IMG/VR virus record: IMGVR_UViG_3300025759_000075
Location: 1-64,000 of that record
Direction: 5' to 3' (one strand)
Source: a virus
Length of the DNA: 64,000 nucleotides
How positions within the stretch are numbered: the first letter of the stretch is position 1; each line of letters begins with the position of its first letter. Positions 1 through 6,143 of the stretch are shown here, in pieces. Made by a program: the position numbers and the translations under genes. Below the pieces are notes generated by a model. It saw only the letters and a program-made list of their open reading frames with translations. It did not search any database and was not told the origin of the DNA.

Positions 1-57
1 TATTGCCGGAAAGACCCGCGTGTCGCCAGCACATACGAAAAGTATAAGGACCGCTAA
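1..57 (+). CDS. DnaA domain IV replication protein, C-terminal end only (partial)
   Basis: Only the last 18 codons and the stop lie in the window. They are identical in nucleotide sequence to the end of the complete gene at 39461-40180, a zinc-ribbon plus DnaA-domain-IV protein. The body of this copy lies upstream of position 1. The stop codon overlaps the rusA start by one base (TAATG), as in the second copy. This shows that a second dnaA-like gene precedes the window. Confidence 0.85.
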   Translation, partial: YCRKDPRVASTYEKYKDR

Positions 58-388
58 TGATCCTGCTACCTTACCCTGCGCCGCCCCTGTGGCCGAACAA
101 GCGCGCCCATTGGGCCAAGAAAGCCCGAGAGACAAAGAAGCATCGTGCATGGGCGCATGGGGCCGCACTGGCGGCAAAGCCCTCCGCTGACGGGGAGCCC
201 ATTCCGGTGCGAATCACGCTTTACCCAAAACCCAAAGGGCCAGCACCGGACAAAGACAACGTTGTTGCCAGCGCAAAGGCTTATCTCGATGGGATAGCTG
301 AAGCGATGGGAGTCAATGATCGTGCGTTCGCCTCGCCAATTGTTCGCATATCGGGAGAGCGCCTTAGCCAGATGGGGATTGAAATTGG
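1..388. repeat. Direct repeat A (dnaA end plus rusA), partner at 40124-40511
   Basis: Bases 1-127 are identical to 40124-40250, and bases 128-388 differ at only about 8 positions, giving near 98% identity overall. After base 388 the two copies diverge completely. The offset of 40123 bases equals the spacing between equivalent points of the two phage genomes in this window. The repeat is protein-coding, not a terminal or insertion-sequence repeat. Confidence 0.95.
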
Positions 389-395
389 CAAATAA
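57..395 (+). CDS. rusA: RusA family Holliday junction resolvase (copy A)
   Basis: 112 residues, the usual RusA length (about 120). RusA enzymes are dimeric, Mg-dependent nucleases that cut four-way DNA junctions during recombination and late replication. The catalytic pattern is visible: D65 and D67 in PAPDKDN, K74, D78 in YLDG and D88 in GVND. The N-terminal PPLWPNKR stretch also fits the family. The ATG overlaps the stop of the DnaA-like gene. The copy at 40180 differs at few residues. It works with ERF, SSB and NinB encoded at 36.2-38.0 kb. Confidence 0.9.
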   Translation: MILLPYPAPPLWPNKRAHWAKKARETKKHRAWAHGAALAAKPSADGEPIPVRITLYPKPKGPAPDKDNVVASAKAYLDGIAEAMGVNDRAFASPIVRISGERLSQMGIEIGK

Positions 396-534
396 CCCTA
401 AATTATGCGCGCACCATCAAACTCGGCGTCATGGGTTCTTTCACTCTGCCTGTACGAATTGCGGGGCGCTGTTTGTTGTGGTTCGCAAAGATCAGGTTGA
501 CGCTGCTTTTAGGCGCGTATTGTTGGGGAAATGA
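385..534 (+). CDS. Small zinc-ribbon-like protein, TTG start inside rusA
   Basis: 49 residues from a TTG codon lying within the last codons of rusA, preceded by GGGG about ten bases upstream. The protein has a C8-x-H-H and C23-x2-C26 arrangement suggestive of a zinc-binding knuckle, with a basic C-terminus. The equivalent TTG in copy B (40508) opens an unrelated 48-residue protein, so the slot is conserved but its content is exchanged. Function unknown. The start is an inference from this conserved position. Confidence 0.5.
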   Translation: MANNPKLCAHHQTRRHGFFHSACTNCGALFVVVRKDQVDAAFRRVLLGK

Positions 535-535
535 G

Positions 536-1141
536 ATGCAGCCCTACGATCCAGTTTTGACAGTGATAGCCAACGAGGCCCGCGTGCGTACTCCGCATGT
601 CTTTCACCTGATACACGCCATGAAGGCCGGTAAGTTCCACCAGGCTGCGTTCGCGCAATTCACAGGGCTAGAGGAACGCCATGTCGAACGGATGCTAGAG
701 GCAATCGAAAAACACGGCGTGGAGATTAAGGCGAAGCGTCAGCAGACGACACGGGGGCACCGCCTGCCCGATGACTGGACCTTGCCACAGGAATGGCGCG
801 ACTGGGCAATCAAGGAACGCAAGTGGGAGCCTTCTGTGGTATTGGAAGAAGCCGCGAACTTTGCCGATTACTGGCATGGCGTATCCGGCACGAAAGGCAC
901 GAAACTGGACTGGCAGGCAACGTGGCGCAATTGGGTTCGCAATTCCCGGCGCGCCACTGGCGATTATGTGCCAGTAGAGCAGCGCCAGACAGCGGAGGGC
1001 TGGGTAGCGTATTGCGAGCAGCAGCTACAGCGGTGCAAGGAAAAGAACTATCGTCAGGGCATCGAGGAATGGACTGCGAAGCTGAACGCGGCGCGCGATA
1101 AGGTAGCTGCCAATGTTCTGCCATTCCGGCGCGAAGCCTAA
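536..1141 (+). CDS. Putative phage replication (replisome organiser-like) protein
   Basis: 201 residues. The start ATG at 536 follows GGGGAAATGAG and sits just after the preceding stop. The N-terminal 70 residues look like a winged helix (FAQFTGLEERHVERMLEAIE). The C-terminal half carries DWQATWRNWVRNS, which resembles the closing motif of many phage O/DnaT-type replication proteins. Copy B has a DUF1376-type protein in the same slot after rusA, with a similar NWQSAWQTWV motif. I infer a helicase-loading or origin-binding role. The family cannot be fixed from sequence reading alone. Confidence 0.6.
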   Translation: MQPYDPVLTVIANEARVRTPHVFHLIHAMKAGKFHQAAFAQFTGLEERHVERMLEAIEKHGVEIKAKRQQTTRGHRLPDDWTLPQEWRDWAIKERKWEPSVVLEEAANFADYWHGVSGTKGTKLDWQATWRNWVRNSRRATGDYVPVEQRQTAEGWVAYCEQQLQRCKEKNYRQGIEEWTAKLNAARDKVAANVLPFRREA

Positions 1142-1162
1142 ATTATTTTTTCTCCTGTCATT

Positions 1163-1197
1163 TTCCACTTTACAAGGTGGAATATCCACTACATAAA
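1163..1197 (+). promoter_or_regulatory. Candidate early promoter with inverted repeat over -35
   Basis: TTTACA (1169-1174), a 17-base spacer and CATAAA (1192-1197). The -35 box is embedded in a perfect inverted repeat, TTCCAC (1163-1168) and GTGGAA (1177-1182). Closely related sequences occur at 2853 and 3844, so this looks like a regulated promoter family. It precedes the small genes from 1223 onward. Confidence 0.55.
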
Positions 1198-1222
1198 GGG
1201 GACATAGACAAGGAGATACGAA

Positions 1223-1378
1223 ATGACGGTTCAGTTTCAGATCAACGGCCAGACCCGCATCGGCAAAGTCATTGCGCGTGGGTATGGGAAAGTTGATTCG
1301 CCAGAGTCGTTTGAGGTTGAAGTCAACAAATACGGCTTCACCAAGTGGATCCCCGTCAAGGACTGCAAGGTCATCTAA
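1223..1378 (+). CDS. Small hypothetical protein, 51 residues
   Basis: ATG at 1223 is preceded by AAGGAGAT at good spacing. The predicted product is a compact, mostly beta, SH3-like chain (FQINGQTRIGKVIARGYG). It follows the candidate promoter at 1169-1197 and its TAA overlaps the next ATG. No family recognised. Confidence 0.65.
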   Translation: MTVQFQINGQTRIGKVIARGYGKVDSPESFEVEVNKYGFTKWIPVKDCKVI

Positions 1379-1560
1379 TGGATAGGGAATTCTGGGCCGC
1401 TCCCATTGGTGACAACCGATTGAGCGGCCTGCTCTCCGAACTTTGGGAGGCAATCGAGGACTGCGACGATCCCGACCGCCTTTATCGATTTCATCGCCGC
1501 TTAACGATGGGAATTGTGAACCATGCCAAACGCCGAGAAAATGAACTGCGAGACGTGTAG
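1378..1560 (+). CDS. Small hypothetical protein, 60 residues
   Basis: The ATG overlaps the preceding TAA by one base. The acidic N-terminal half and basic C-terminal helix (LYRFHRRLTMGIVNHAKRREN) give no recognisable family. It overlaps the next gene by 38 bases in another frame. Confidence 0.55.
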   Translation: MDREFWAAPIGDNRLSGLLSELWEAIEDCDDPDRLYRFHRRLTMGIVNHAKRRENELRDV

Positions 1561-1957
1561 GGGTTGGGGTGTCAACGATATGACAGGACAAACTTGTCAG
1601 CACTGCAATGGAAAAGGAACTATTGAGCAATCCTCAAAGGTTGCCGTTGCTTCGTCACACTGGCGCAGCGGCAAAAGCCTTGATAGCCTCGGAGCCGATG
1701 GGCAGGAGGTCGCAACTGTCAATAATTCCTTGACGGTTCAAGTGCAAGACCGCCTTGAAGGCTTGCGGGAGTGGGTAGACGATAACTGCCCCGAAGGCGT
1801 GGCTGGTATTCCCGACGATGTGCGCTGGCTCTTGTCCTATGCCGAATCTGTAGCAGCCGCAGATCTGAAACAACGCCTAAGCGATGCGGTCACGCTGCTT
1901 TATACGCATGGCGTGATTACCGAAAAGATGCGCGCCCATGCTCGGCGCAACCTGTAA
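1523..1957 (+). CDS. DnaJ-type zinc-finger protein
   Basis: 144 residues. The N-terminus has two CxxCxGxG repeats (CETCRGWG and CQHCNGKG), the signature of the DnaJ central zinc domain, found in many small phage proteins without a J domain. The remaining 100 residues are predicted helical and unrecognised. It could bind protein or nucleic acid. I cannot assign a substrate. The start overlaps the previous gene. Confidence 0.65.
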   Translation: MPNAEKMNCETCRGWGVNDMTGQTCQHCNGKGTIEQSSKVAVASSHWRSGKSLDSLGADGQEVATVNNSLTVQVQDRLEGLREWVDDNCPEGVAGIPDDVRWLLSYAESVAAADLKQRLSDAVTLLYTHGVITEKMRAHARRNL

Positions 1958-1980
1958 GCAATCGTTACAAGTTGGAAACT

Positions 1981-2133
1981 ATGACCGATTGGCGTGAACA
2001 CCTAACCCCCGAAGAGGCCAAGCGCCTCGACGATATCGAAACGGAAAAGCTGACCCTGCGCCGTGAACATCGCCGCATCTTTGATCGTGCGCGCAAGCGA
2101 GCAGTAAGGGGCTTGCAATCCAAATCAGGATAG
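1981..2133 (+). CDS. Small helical protein, paralogue of the gene at 3296
   Basis: 50 residues: the pattern MTDWREHLTPEEAKRL followed by a basic helix (REHRRIFDRARKRA). The gene at 3296-3460 encodes the same pattern (MPDWRDTLTEDEAQRL and YRRIFDRARKRA), so these are diverged duplicates within copy A. No function known. It is preceded by 23 non-coding bases and is the last gene before a structured non-coding stretch. Confidence 0.65.
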   Translation: MTDWREHLTPEEAKRLDDIETEKLTLRREHRRIFDRARKRAVRGLQSKSG

Positions 2134-2423
2134 CGCATAAAGTTTGGGCCGGAACGCTGGTGGAAGCGCCCGGCCCGATTGCTTTGAACAAGCCCCTTAT
2201 AGGCCCCGCAATCGGACAATGCAAGGTTCGAATTGGCGCTTGGCCTAATCCACCCAAAAAGCTGCCTTGATCGACCACGTGCGCCGAGTTTTTCCGGCAA
2301 AGTGCAATCGGTCACAACGTGTTGAGTGCCACGTAAAAGCGGCTCCAGGGGTTCTTTTGCCTGTGACAAGGGATGCCTCGGGTGTTTACCCCCGCACCGC
2401 CGATGCGTGAACCGCGCTAAGGC
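2134..2423. other. Non-coding stretch with strong competing hairpins
   Basis: No convincing reading frame on either strand. A strong stem forms from GGGCCGG (2146-2152) with CCGGCCC (2170-2176), containing an inner CGCT/AGCG stem. A second stem pairs CCGATTGC (2175-2182) with GCAATCGG (2208-2215), and a further GCAATCGG occurs at 2304-2311. The first two stems overlap by two bases, so they could compete. It may be a structured leader or small RNA. Copy B lacks this stretch. Confidence 0.45.
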
Positions 2424-2546
2424 ATGGCCGAACCACGTAATGCCGCTCGCAAGAGTGAAATCGAGGACGACGCTCTAAACGGTCGAGACTATCGCTGGCC
2501 ACGATCCCGGAAGGGCAAAAGGCAGGTTCGGAATAAACGAGGCTAA
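2424..2546 (+). CDS. Possible small basic protein, 40 residues
   Basis: An ATG-initiated frame encodes a highly basic peptide ending in KGKRQVRNKRG. Only a weak AAGG lies immediately upstream and no homologue is visible in copy B, so it may be chance. Confidence 0.25.
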   Translation: MAEPRNAARKSEIEDDALNGRDYRWPRSRKGKRQVRNKRG

Positions 2547-2622
2547 AGGTTCAGGTGATCCGTCGCTATCGGTAAGGTAGCACCTCGACGGGGGTATGGG
2601 CTATGTCCAAAGGAGACGCAGA

Positions 2623-2844
2623 ATGGAAAAGAGACCAGTGCCGGCCCCCGGATACACAAAGATAAGCGGGCATCGATCACCTCCGAAAAGCATGGGCACA
2701 AACCTGTACGTGCAAATACGCGCTGGCCACTGCGACCCTACGCCATGGCCTGTAGCAACCACGCGGTGGAAATGGCAGAGAGATGAAGCAGGCAACGTGA
2801 TCGAACACGCGGGCGATGTGGTCGCGATTCGCCGGGCGGAATAA
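2623..2844 (+). CDS. Small hypothetical protein, 73 residues
   Basis: ATG 2623 has a strong AAAGGAG seven bases upstream (2609-2615), which decides the start over an ATG 27 bases earlier. The product has a WKWQRDEAGNVIEHAGDVVAI C-terminal half typical of small beta phage proteins. No family recognised. Confidence 0.6.
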   Translation: MEKRPVPAPGYTKISGHRSPPKSMGTNLYVQIRAGHCDPTPWPVATTRWKWQRDEAGNVIEHAGDVVAIRRAE

Positions 2845-2889
2845 TTGTCCGCTTGACATAGGTGGAAATCCGCTTATTGTGGCGGACAA
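2845..2889 (+). promoter_or_regulatory. Candidate promoter flanked by 8-base inverted repeat
   Basis: TTGACA (2853-2858), a 16-base spacer and TATTGT (2875-2880). The promoter is bracketed by a perfect inverted repeat, TTGTCCGC (2845-2852) and GCGGACAA (2882-2889), a likely operator. The core shares AGGTGGAA with the promoter at 1169. It serves the gene starting at 2902. Confidence 0.55.
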
Positions 2890-2901
2890 GGAGAAAAAAA
2901 T

Positions 2902-3303
2902 ATGTCTTGGAATCTTTGGGATAAGGAAGCTGAGATTTCCACCATGCTCGGATGCGTGTTCGATAAAATCGAAGGTGCGGAAGATGGCTCGGATGAAATC
3001 AAGTTCTACGAAAATGGCGTAGAGCGCTTCCGTATGTATCACACACAGGATTGCTGCGAGCATGTCAGGCTTGAGGATACCGCTGGCGACATAGCGGATC
3101 TGATTGGCTCACCTATCCTCGAGGCGGAATGTGTCACAAACAGCGAAGACGATCCGCCTGAATATGCCGATAGCTGGACGTGGACGTTCTACAAGCTTGG
3201 CACCATCAAGGGCCATGTGACCTTGCGCTGGCTAGGTGAGAGTAACGGATACTACAGCGAAAGCGTAGATCTTGCGGACATGCAGAAGATCGGCAATGCC
3301 TGA
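2902..3303 (+). CDS. DUF7448-like phage protein
   Basis: 133 residues with a good GGAG upstream. The core MYHTQDCCEHVRLEDTAGD, then IGSPILEAE, WTWTFYKL and SNGYYSESV matches a widespread small phage family that I recall as DUF7448. Function unknown. The conserved paired cysteines could bind metal. It overlaps the start of the next gene by 8 bases. Confidence 0.6.
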   Translation: MSWNLWDKEAEISTMLGCVFDKIEGAEDGSDEIKFYENGVERFRMYHTQDCCEHVRLEDTAGDIADLIGSPILEAECVTNSEDDPPEYADSWTWTFYKLGTIKGHVTLRWLGESNGYYSESVDLADMQKIGNA

Positions 3304-3460
3304 TTGGCGCGACACATTGACCGAAGATGAGGCGCAAAGGCTGGAAGAGATACCAGCCGAACGGTATGCGCTTTCGGCGGAATATCGCAGGATATTTGAT
3401 CGGGCTCGCAAGCGGGCAGATCGCGGCAGAGTACGCAAGCACAGGGCGGAGAAGCAGTGA
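3296..3460 (+). CDS. Small helical protein with boundary-repeat C-terminus
   Basis: 54 residues, paralogous to the gene at 1981. Its last 12 codons, stop and the next ATG lie in a 39-base sequence repeated exactly at 4503-4541, so the C-terminus RVRKHRAEKQ is shared with the unrelated HTH gene at 4324. This is a sign of recombination at gene junctions. Confidence 0.65.
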   Translation: MPDWRDTLTEDEAQRLEEIPAERYALSAEYRRIFDRARKRADRGRVRKHRAEKQ

Positions 3461-3462
3461 TG
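3424..3462 (+). repeat. 39-base gene-boundary repeat, copy 1
   Basis: Identical to 4503-4541. It spans the last codons (RVRKHRAEKQ), the TGA and the overlapping ATG of the next gene, so two different gene pairs share the same junction. Confidence 0.95.
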
Positions 3463-3639
3463 GATGATGAAAAACTATGGACCCTGCGCGGTATATGGTC
3501 GCAGATGACCGCCGCTGAGCAAGACGTTGTTTTCATGCTCGCAGACCGCAAGTTCACTAAGTCTCGCAAGCGCGACCTGATTGCGCGCCTTGAACATCTG
3601 ATTGAGCAAATCGAATACGTGCAGGAGGGTGGGACATGA
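3460..3639 (+). CDS. Small helical hypothetical protein, 59 residues
   Basis: ATG 3460 overlaps the previous TGA. The chain is helical and charged (AEQDVVFMLADRKFTKSRKRDLIARLEHLIEQIEY) and resembles a small DNA- or protein-binding helical bundle. A GTG three bases upstream is an alternative start. No family recognised. Confidence 0.6.
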   Translation: MDDEKLWTLRGIWSQMTAAEQDVVFMLADRKFTKSRKRDLIARLEHLIEQIEYVQEGGT

Positions 3640-3797
3640 GCCTCTACAGCGAACTTTCGTGGGCCGGCCCTAACTTCTACGGCCAGACGTTCACAGCCCA
3701 CCACTTCTACCACTGCGCAGCCCGTGACGAGCATATGCGCCTTGAACGCGCCAGAAGGATGGCGAGAGCGGCAGTCAGGAGTGTTAGGCATGGGTGA
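3636..3797 (+). CDS. Conserved small protein, 53 residues (shared with copy B)
   Basis: Starts MSLYSELSWAGPNFYGQTF and ends in a basic helix (RLERARRMARAAVRSVRHG). The gene at 45431-45592 is nearly identical in nucleotide sequence, although its neighbours differ, so this is a cassette exchanged between the two phages. The ATG overlaps the preceding TGA. Function unknown. Confidence 0.7.
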   Translation: MSLYSELSWAGPNFYGQTFTAHHFYHCAARDEHMRLERARRMARAAVRSVRHG

Positions 3798-3843
3798 GCA
3801 ATTCAAGCGCGTCGAATAATTTTCGGGATGGTGCATTTTCCTC

Positions 3844-3872
3844 TTTACAAGGCGGAACAATGGCCCTAGAAC
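3844..3872 (+). promoter_or_regulatory. Candidate promoter upstream of 3921
   Basis: TTTACA (3844-3849), a 17-base spacer and TAGAAC (3867-3872). The segment CTTTACAAGGCGGAA closely matches the promoter at 1169. Copy B has TTGACC-17-TAGAAG in the same position (43982-44010). Both leaders contain a GGGGCA..TGCCCC-like or GGGGCAATGCTCC hairpin just before the ribosome site. Confidence 0.55.
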
Positions 3873-3920
3873 GGACTTAACGAAACGGGGCACTGCCCCA
3901 CCAGACAAGGGAAATTGAAA

Positions 3921-4112
3921 ATGACTTACGGATGGACCACTACGAAGAACGAAGCAGGCTTCACTTGGGCCGTTACCGCAACCGAATGGAGTGAAGAACT
4001 CGGTCGCGGTGTTAGCAAAGTTCTCAAGTCTGGCACAGTCGCAACCCGTGCCAAGGCAGCAGGCGCCGCAAAGCGTTGGGTTCTCTTTTTTCGTCGCGGG
4101 GGCTCGATCTGA
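3921..4112 (+). CDS. Small hypothetical protein, 63 residues
   Basis: The ATG is preceded by AAGGGAAATTGAAA. The product MTYGWTTTKNEAGFTWAVTATEW is followed by a basic tail (RAKAAGAAKRWV), suggesting a small nucleic-acid-associated protein. Copy B carries a different small protein (44058) behind the equivalent promoter. Confidence 0.6.
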   Translation: MTYGWTTTKNEAGFTWAVTATEWSEELGRGVSKVLKSGTVATRAKAAGAAKRWVLFFRRGGSI

Positions 4113-4327
4113 TGGCCACCTACAAGAACCCTTGGCACAAAGATGGGCGCCCAGAGTATGGGCCGCTTGATTATGTGACAGACGTAGAGCCCAAAGAATA
4201 CCGCGGGTATTTGATATATAATCGCAATCCAGTCGTCTGGGATGTGGTAAAAGACGGCGTGTGCGTAACGCAACTTGCAGGTTCTCGTGGCGCTCGTGAC
4301 GCAATCGACAGGATTTTAAGGAAATGA
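4112..4327 (+). CDS. Small hypothetical protein, 71 residues
   Basis: The ATG overlaps the previous TGA (TGATG). The sequence KEYRGYLIYNRNPVVWDVVKDGVCVTQLAGSRGARDAIDRIL resembles small phage proteins with a repeated strand-turn-helix fold. Not assigned to a family. It overlaps the HTH gene by 4 bases (ATGA). Confidence 0.6.
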   Translation: MATYKNPWHKDGRPEYGPLDYVTDVEPKEYRGYLIYNRNPVVWDVVKDGVCVTQLAGSRGARDAIDRILRK

Positions 4328-4539
4328 CTCCCACAGAGTTCAAAGCAATCCGAAACGGTGCAGGGTATTCTCAAAATGCCCTCGCTGACCTCCTGCGCAT
4401 ATCTGATGGCAGAACCGTGCGCAGATGGGAGGATGGGTCCAGACCCGTCACAGGGCCTATTTCGATCCTCATGGAGGGCTTGAGGGATGGCTGGTTCCAT
4501 GACGGCAGAGTACGCAAGCACAGGGCGGAGAAGCAGTGA
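4324..4539 (+). CDS. Helix-turn-helix DNA-binding protein
   Basis: 71 residues. The HTH is GYSQNALADLLRISDGRTVRRWEDGSRPVTGP, a pattern seen in phage transcription regulators. The copy B homologue is at 44442 (MTPKQFRKIRERAGYS). The homology stops before the last 12 residues, which come from the 39-base boundary repeat. It probably regulates the nearby early promoters. That is inference. Confidence 0.7.
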   Translation: MTPTEFKAIRNGAGYSQNALADLLRISDGRTVRRWEDGSRPVTGPISILMEGLRDGWFHDGRVRKHRAEKQ

Positions 4540-4541
4540 TG
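4503..4541 (+). repeat. 39-base gene-boundary repeat, copy 2
   Basis: Exact copy of 3424-3462. Here it ends the HTH gene and starts the gene at 4539. Confidence 0.95.
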
Positions 4542-4724
4542 AGCAAGTCACCATTAGAGCACCTTCTTTCAGAGTTTACCGAATGGCCCGACAGCGAGCT
4601 TGTCCAGCTTTGTCTCGCACCGCCTCCCGGAGAGCACAAGGGCGGACCCGTTGTAGCTGCAACACTTGGCCAACTTCGCAGGAGCGTCTTGAAGGAGCAG
4701 CCCAGCATTGGAACTCACCCATGA
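4539..4724 (+). CDS. Small hypothetical protein, 61 residues
   Basis: Its ATG is the last codon of the 39-base boundary repeat. The product starts MSKSPLEHLLSEFTEWPDSELVQLCL and has no recognised family. It overlaps the next gene by 4 bases. Confidence 0.55.
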   Translation: MSKSPLEHLLSEFTEWPDSELVQLCLAPPPGEHKGGPVVAATLGQLRRSVLKEQPSIGTHP

Positions 4725-5014
4725 CTAAAACAATCGACCAAGAGGTGATCCAGGCGGATCGTGAGTTGGTTGATTGCATCATGTGCGATGATCCAGCCGC
4801 GCCTGACTTTGAGTACGCATACCGCGAGGTTGCAGCCCACCGCATGACAGAGCGCGCGGCAATCGTGGCGTGGTTGATAAGGCAGGCGGTCTATTACACC
4901 GAGATAGACGAAGGTTATCACGCTAACGCCGTTTCAGATGCCGCAGACGCTATCGAACGCGGCGGCCACATGGAGACAATCAAGCGCGTTCGAGCAGAAG
5001 GGGCGCAGGGATGA
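4721..5014 (+). CDS. Small hypothetical protein shared with copy B (45790)
   Basis: 97 residues. The first 50 (MTKTIDQEVIQADRELVD, then AYREVAAHRMTERAAIVAWL) are nearly identical to the copy B protein, after which the two diverge. It ends in IKRVRAEGAQG, a variant of the KRVRAEKG boundary sequence. Helical and acidic, function unknown. Confidence 0.65.
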   Translation: MTKTIDQEVIQADRELVDCIMCDDPAAPDFEYAYREVAAHRMTERAAIVAWLIRQAVYYTEIDEGYHANAVSDAADAIERGGHMETIKRVRAEGAQG

Positions 5015-5381
5015 GTGGCCTAATCTTGGGGAGTGGTATTGGAACGCGCGTCGTGGTTCGCGCGTCATAGGCTACAAACCCAAAGCCACCACCGAAGCAA
5101 AGCCCGACGACACCCGCCTCATGGCAATCATCGAACGCATAGCCTCTAACGGCGTAGCATCCATAACCGATGTCAGGGAGTGTGAGGCAATCGTGGCAGA
5201 GCGGAGGCCGGTTGATCCGTTGGTTGAGAGCGTAGCGGAACTGGTTCACGATGCCATGATGTGGGGCGTTGGATGCGGCGGGGAGCCTAGTAATTGGGCA
5301 GGCAAGAAAAGTCTCGGTGAGGAAATGGCGCGCGAATACGCCAAGGAAATTATCAAGAAACTCAAGATCGTAGAGGCATAA
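4938..5381 (+). CDS. Hypothetical protein, start uncertain
   Basis: The C-terminal 90 residues (ERIASNGVASITDVRECEAIVAERR, then HDAMMWGVGCGG and LGEEMAREYAKEIIKKLK) are shared with copy B at 46122. The first ATG at 4938 would overlap the upstream gene by 77 bases. An ATG at 5011 lies in another frame, and the next in-frame ATG is 5119. A frameshift near the 5' end is possible, as in copy B. No function recognised. Confidence 0.5.
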   Translation: MPQTLSNAAATWRQSSAFEQKGRRDEWPNLGEWYWNARRGSRVIGYKPKATTEAKPDDTRLMAIIERIASNGVASITDVRECEAIVAERRPVDPLVESVAELVHDAMMWGVGCGGEPSNWAGKKSLGEEMAREYAKEIIKKLKIVEA

Positions 5382-5383
5382 CA

Positions 5384-5878
5384 ATGACCGAGATAGACTG
5401 GAACGCACCGCTTGAGGCCGTGCATGATGATGGCAGGGTTGTTAGTGTAACTAAAAGTCGCGGTTGGGAGTGTGCCGATGCCGATGGTGAGTATCGTTTA
5501 GACGGAATCCCTGAAAGCATGTATGCTCCGTATTTCAGCAGTACCGGGCGCGGTGACGATCCTTCGTGGCAAATCCGCAACCGCACCACAAAGCCCGCCA
5601 ATGCGCCTTCGCCGGAGTTCATGCAGTCGGTAAAGGCATTGGCCAAAGGTGCGCTAATGCAGTGGTCGAGCGGAGTGTATCACGATCACGCAAAAGCCAT
5701 CCTCGCAGAACTAGAGCCTAAGCCCGATGCTTTGGATGAAGAGTTCGATAAGTGGATTGAAGGCTACTGCGGCAAGTTCGATCCAGAAGAAACAAACATA
5801 CGCTTTACGGCAAACGAAATGCGTAAAGCATTCAAGGGCGGTTCCGCAATCAAGCGCGTTAGAGCGGAGAAGGGGTGA
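5384..5878 (+). CDS. Hypothetical phage protein starting MTEIDW
   Basis: 164 residues. The N-terminus MTEIDWNAPLEAVHDDGRV is typical of a common small phage family. The middle IRNRTTKPANAPSPEF and the end AIKRVRAEKG are shared with copy B (46394), but the stretches between differ, showing mosaic exchange within the gene. Function unknown. Confidence 0.65.
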   Translation: MTEIDWNAPLEAVHDDGRVVSVTKSRGWECADADGEYRLDGIPESMYAPYFSSTGRGDDPSWQIRNRTTKPANAPSPEFMQSVKALAKGALMQWSSGVYHDHAKAILAELEPKPDALDEEFDKWIEGYCGKFDPEETNIRFTANEMRKAFKGGSAIKRVRAEKG

Positions 5879-6081
5879 TGGGTGACTATGAAGCCGTACC
5901 GTGCCAGAGACCTGCGGGCCTTAGCGATAGCGATGTTATCATAACCCACGAATACACGCGAGGATGGGGAAGCTGTTGCTACAAGCGCAAGGTGGCCGAC
6001 ATTGATTGGTCTTTGGTGTTTGGCATTCATCGCGCACCCATAACCCAAACCCCACTTGCCCACAAAGGCAATACAGGCTAG
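5878..6081 (+). CDS. Small hypothetical protein, 67 residues
   Basis: The ATG overlaps the TGA of the previous gene inside the KRVRAEKG boundary sequence. It contains two adjacent cysteines (GSCCYKRK). Copy B has a zinc-ribbon protein in this slot. Its stop lies within the -10 box of the candidate terminase promoter. Confidence 0.5.
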   Translation: MGDYEAVPCQRPAGLSDSDVIITHEYTRGWGSCCYKRKVADIDWSLVFGIHRAPITQTPLAHKGNTG

Positions 6082-6084
6082 ATA
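6056..6084 (+). promoter_or_regulatory. Candidate late (terminase operon) promoter
   Basis: TTGCCC, a 17-base spacer and TAGATA. The block CCCCACTTGCCCA, AGGCTAGATAG is preserved at 47099-47132 upstream of terS in copy B, although the flanking genes differ. That makes it the best candidate for the start of the packaging and morphogenesis operon. Confidence 0.5.
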
Positions 6085-6143
6085 GGGCAGTATGGCTTCG
6101 ACCCCTAAAATCCTGCACATGATTTTTTTCAAAGGAAATCAAG

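Noticed and set aside
2205-2245. Possible second tRNA because of GGTTCGAAT near 2225
   Set aside because: No T-stem, D-arm or acceptor pairing can be formed around it. It lies in the structured non-coding stretch.
3252-4343. 363-codon minus-strand frame across small accessory genes
   Set aside because: It would run opposite six tightly coupled plus-strand genes with good ribosome sites, and the translation is rich in Arg, Ser and Cys without any motif.
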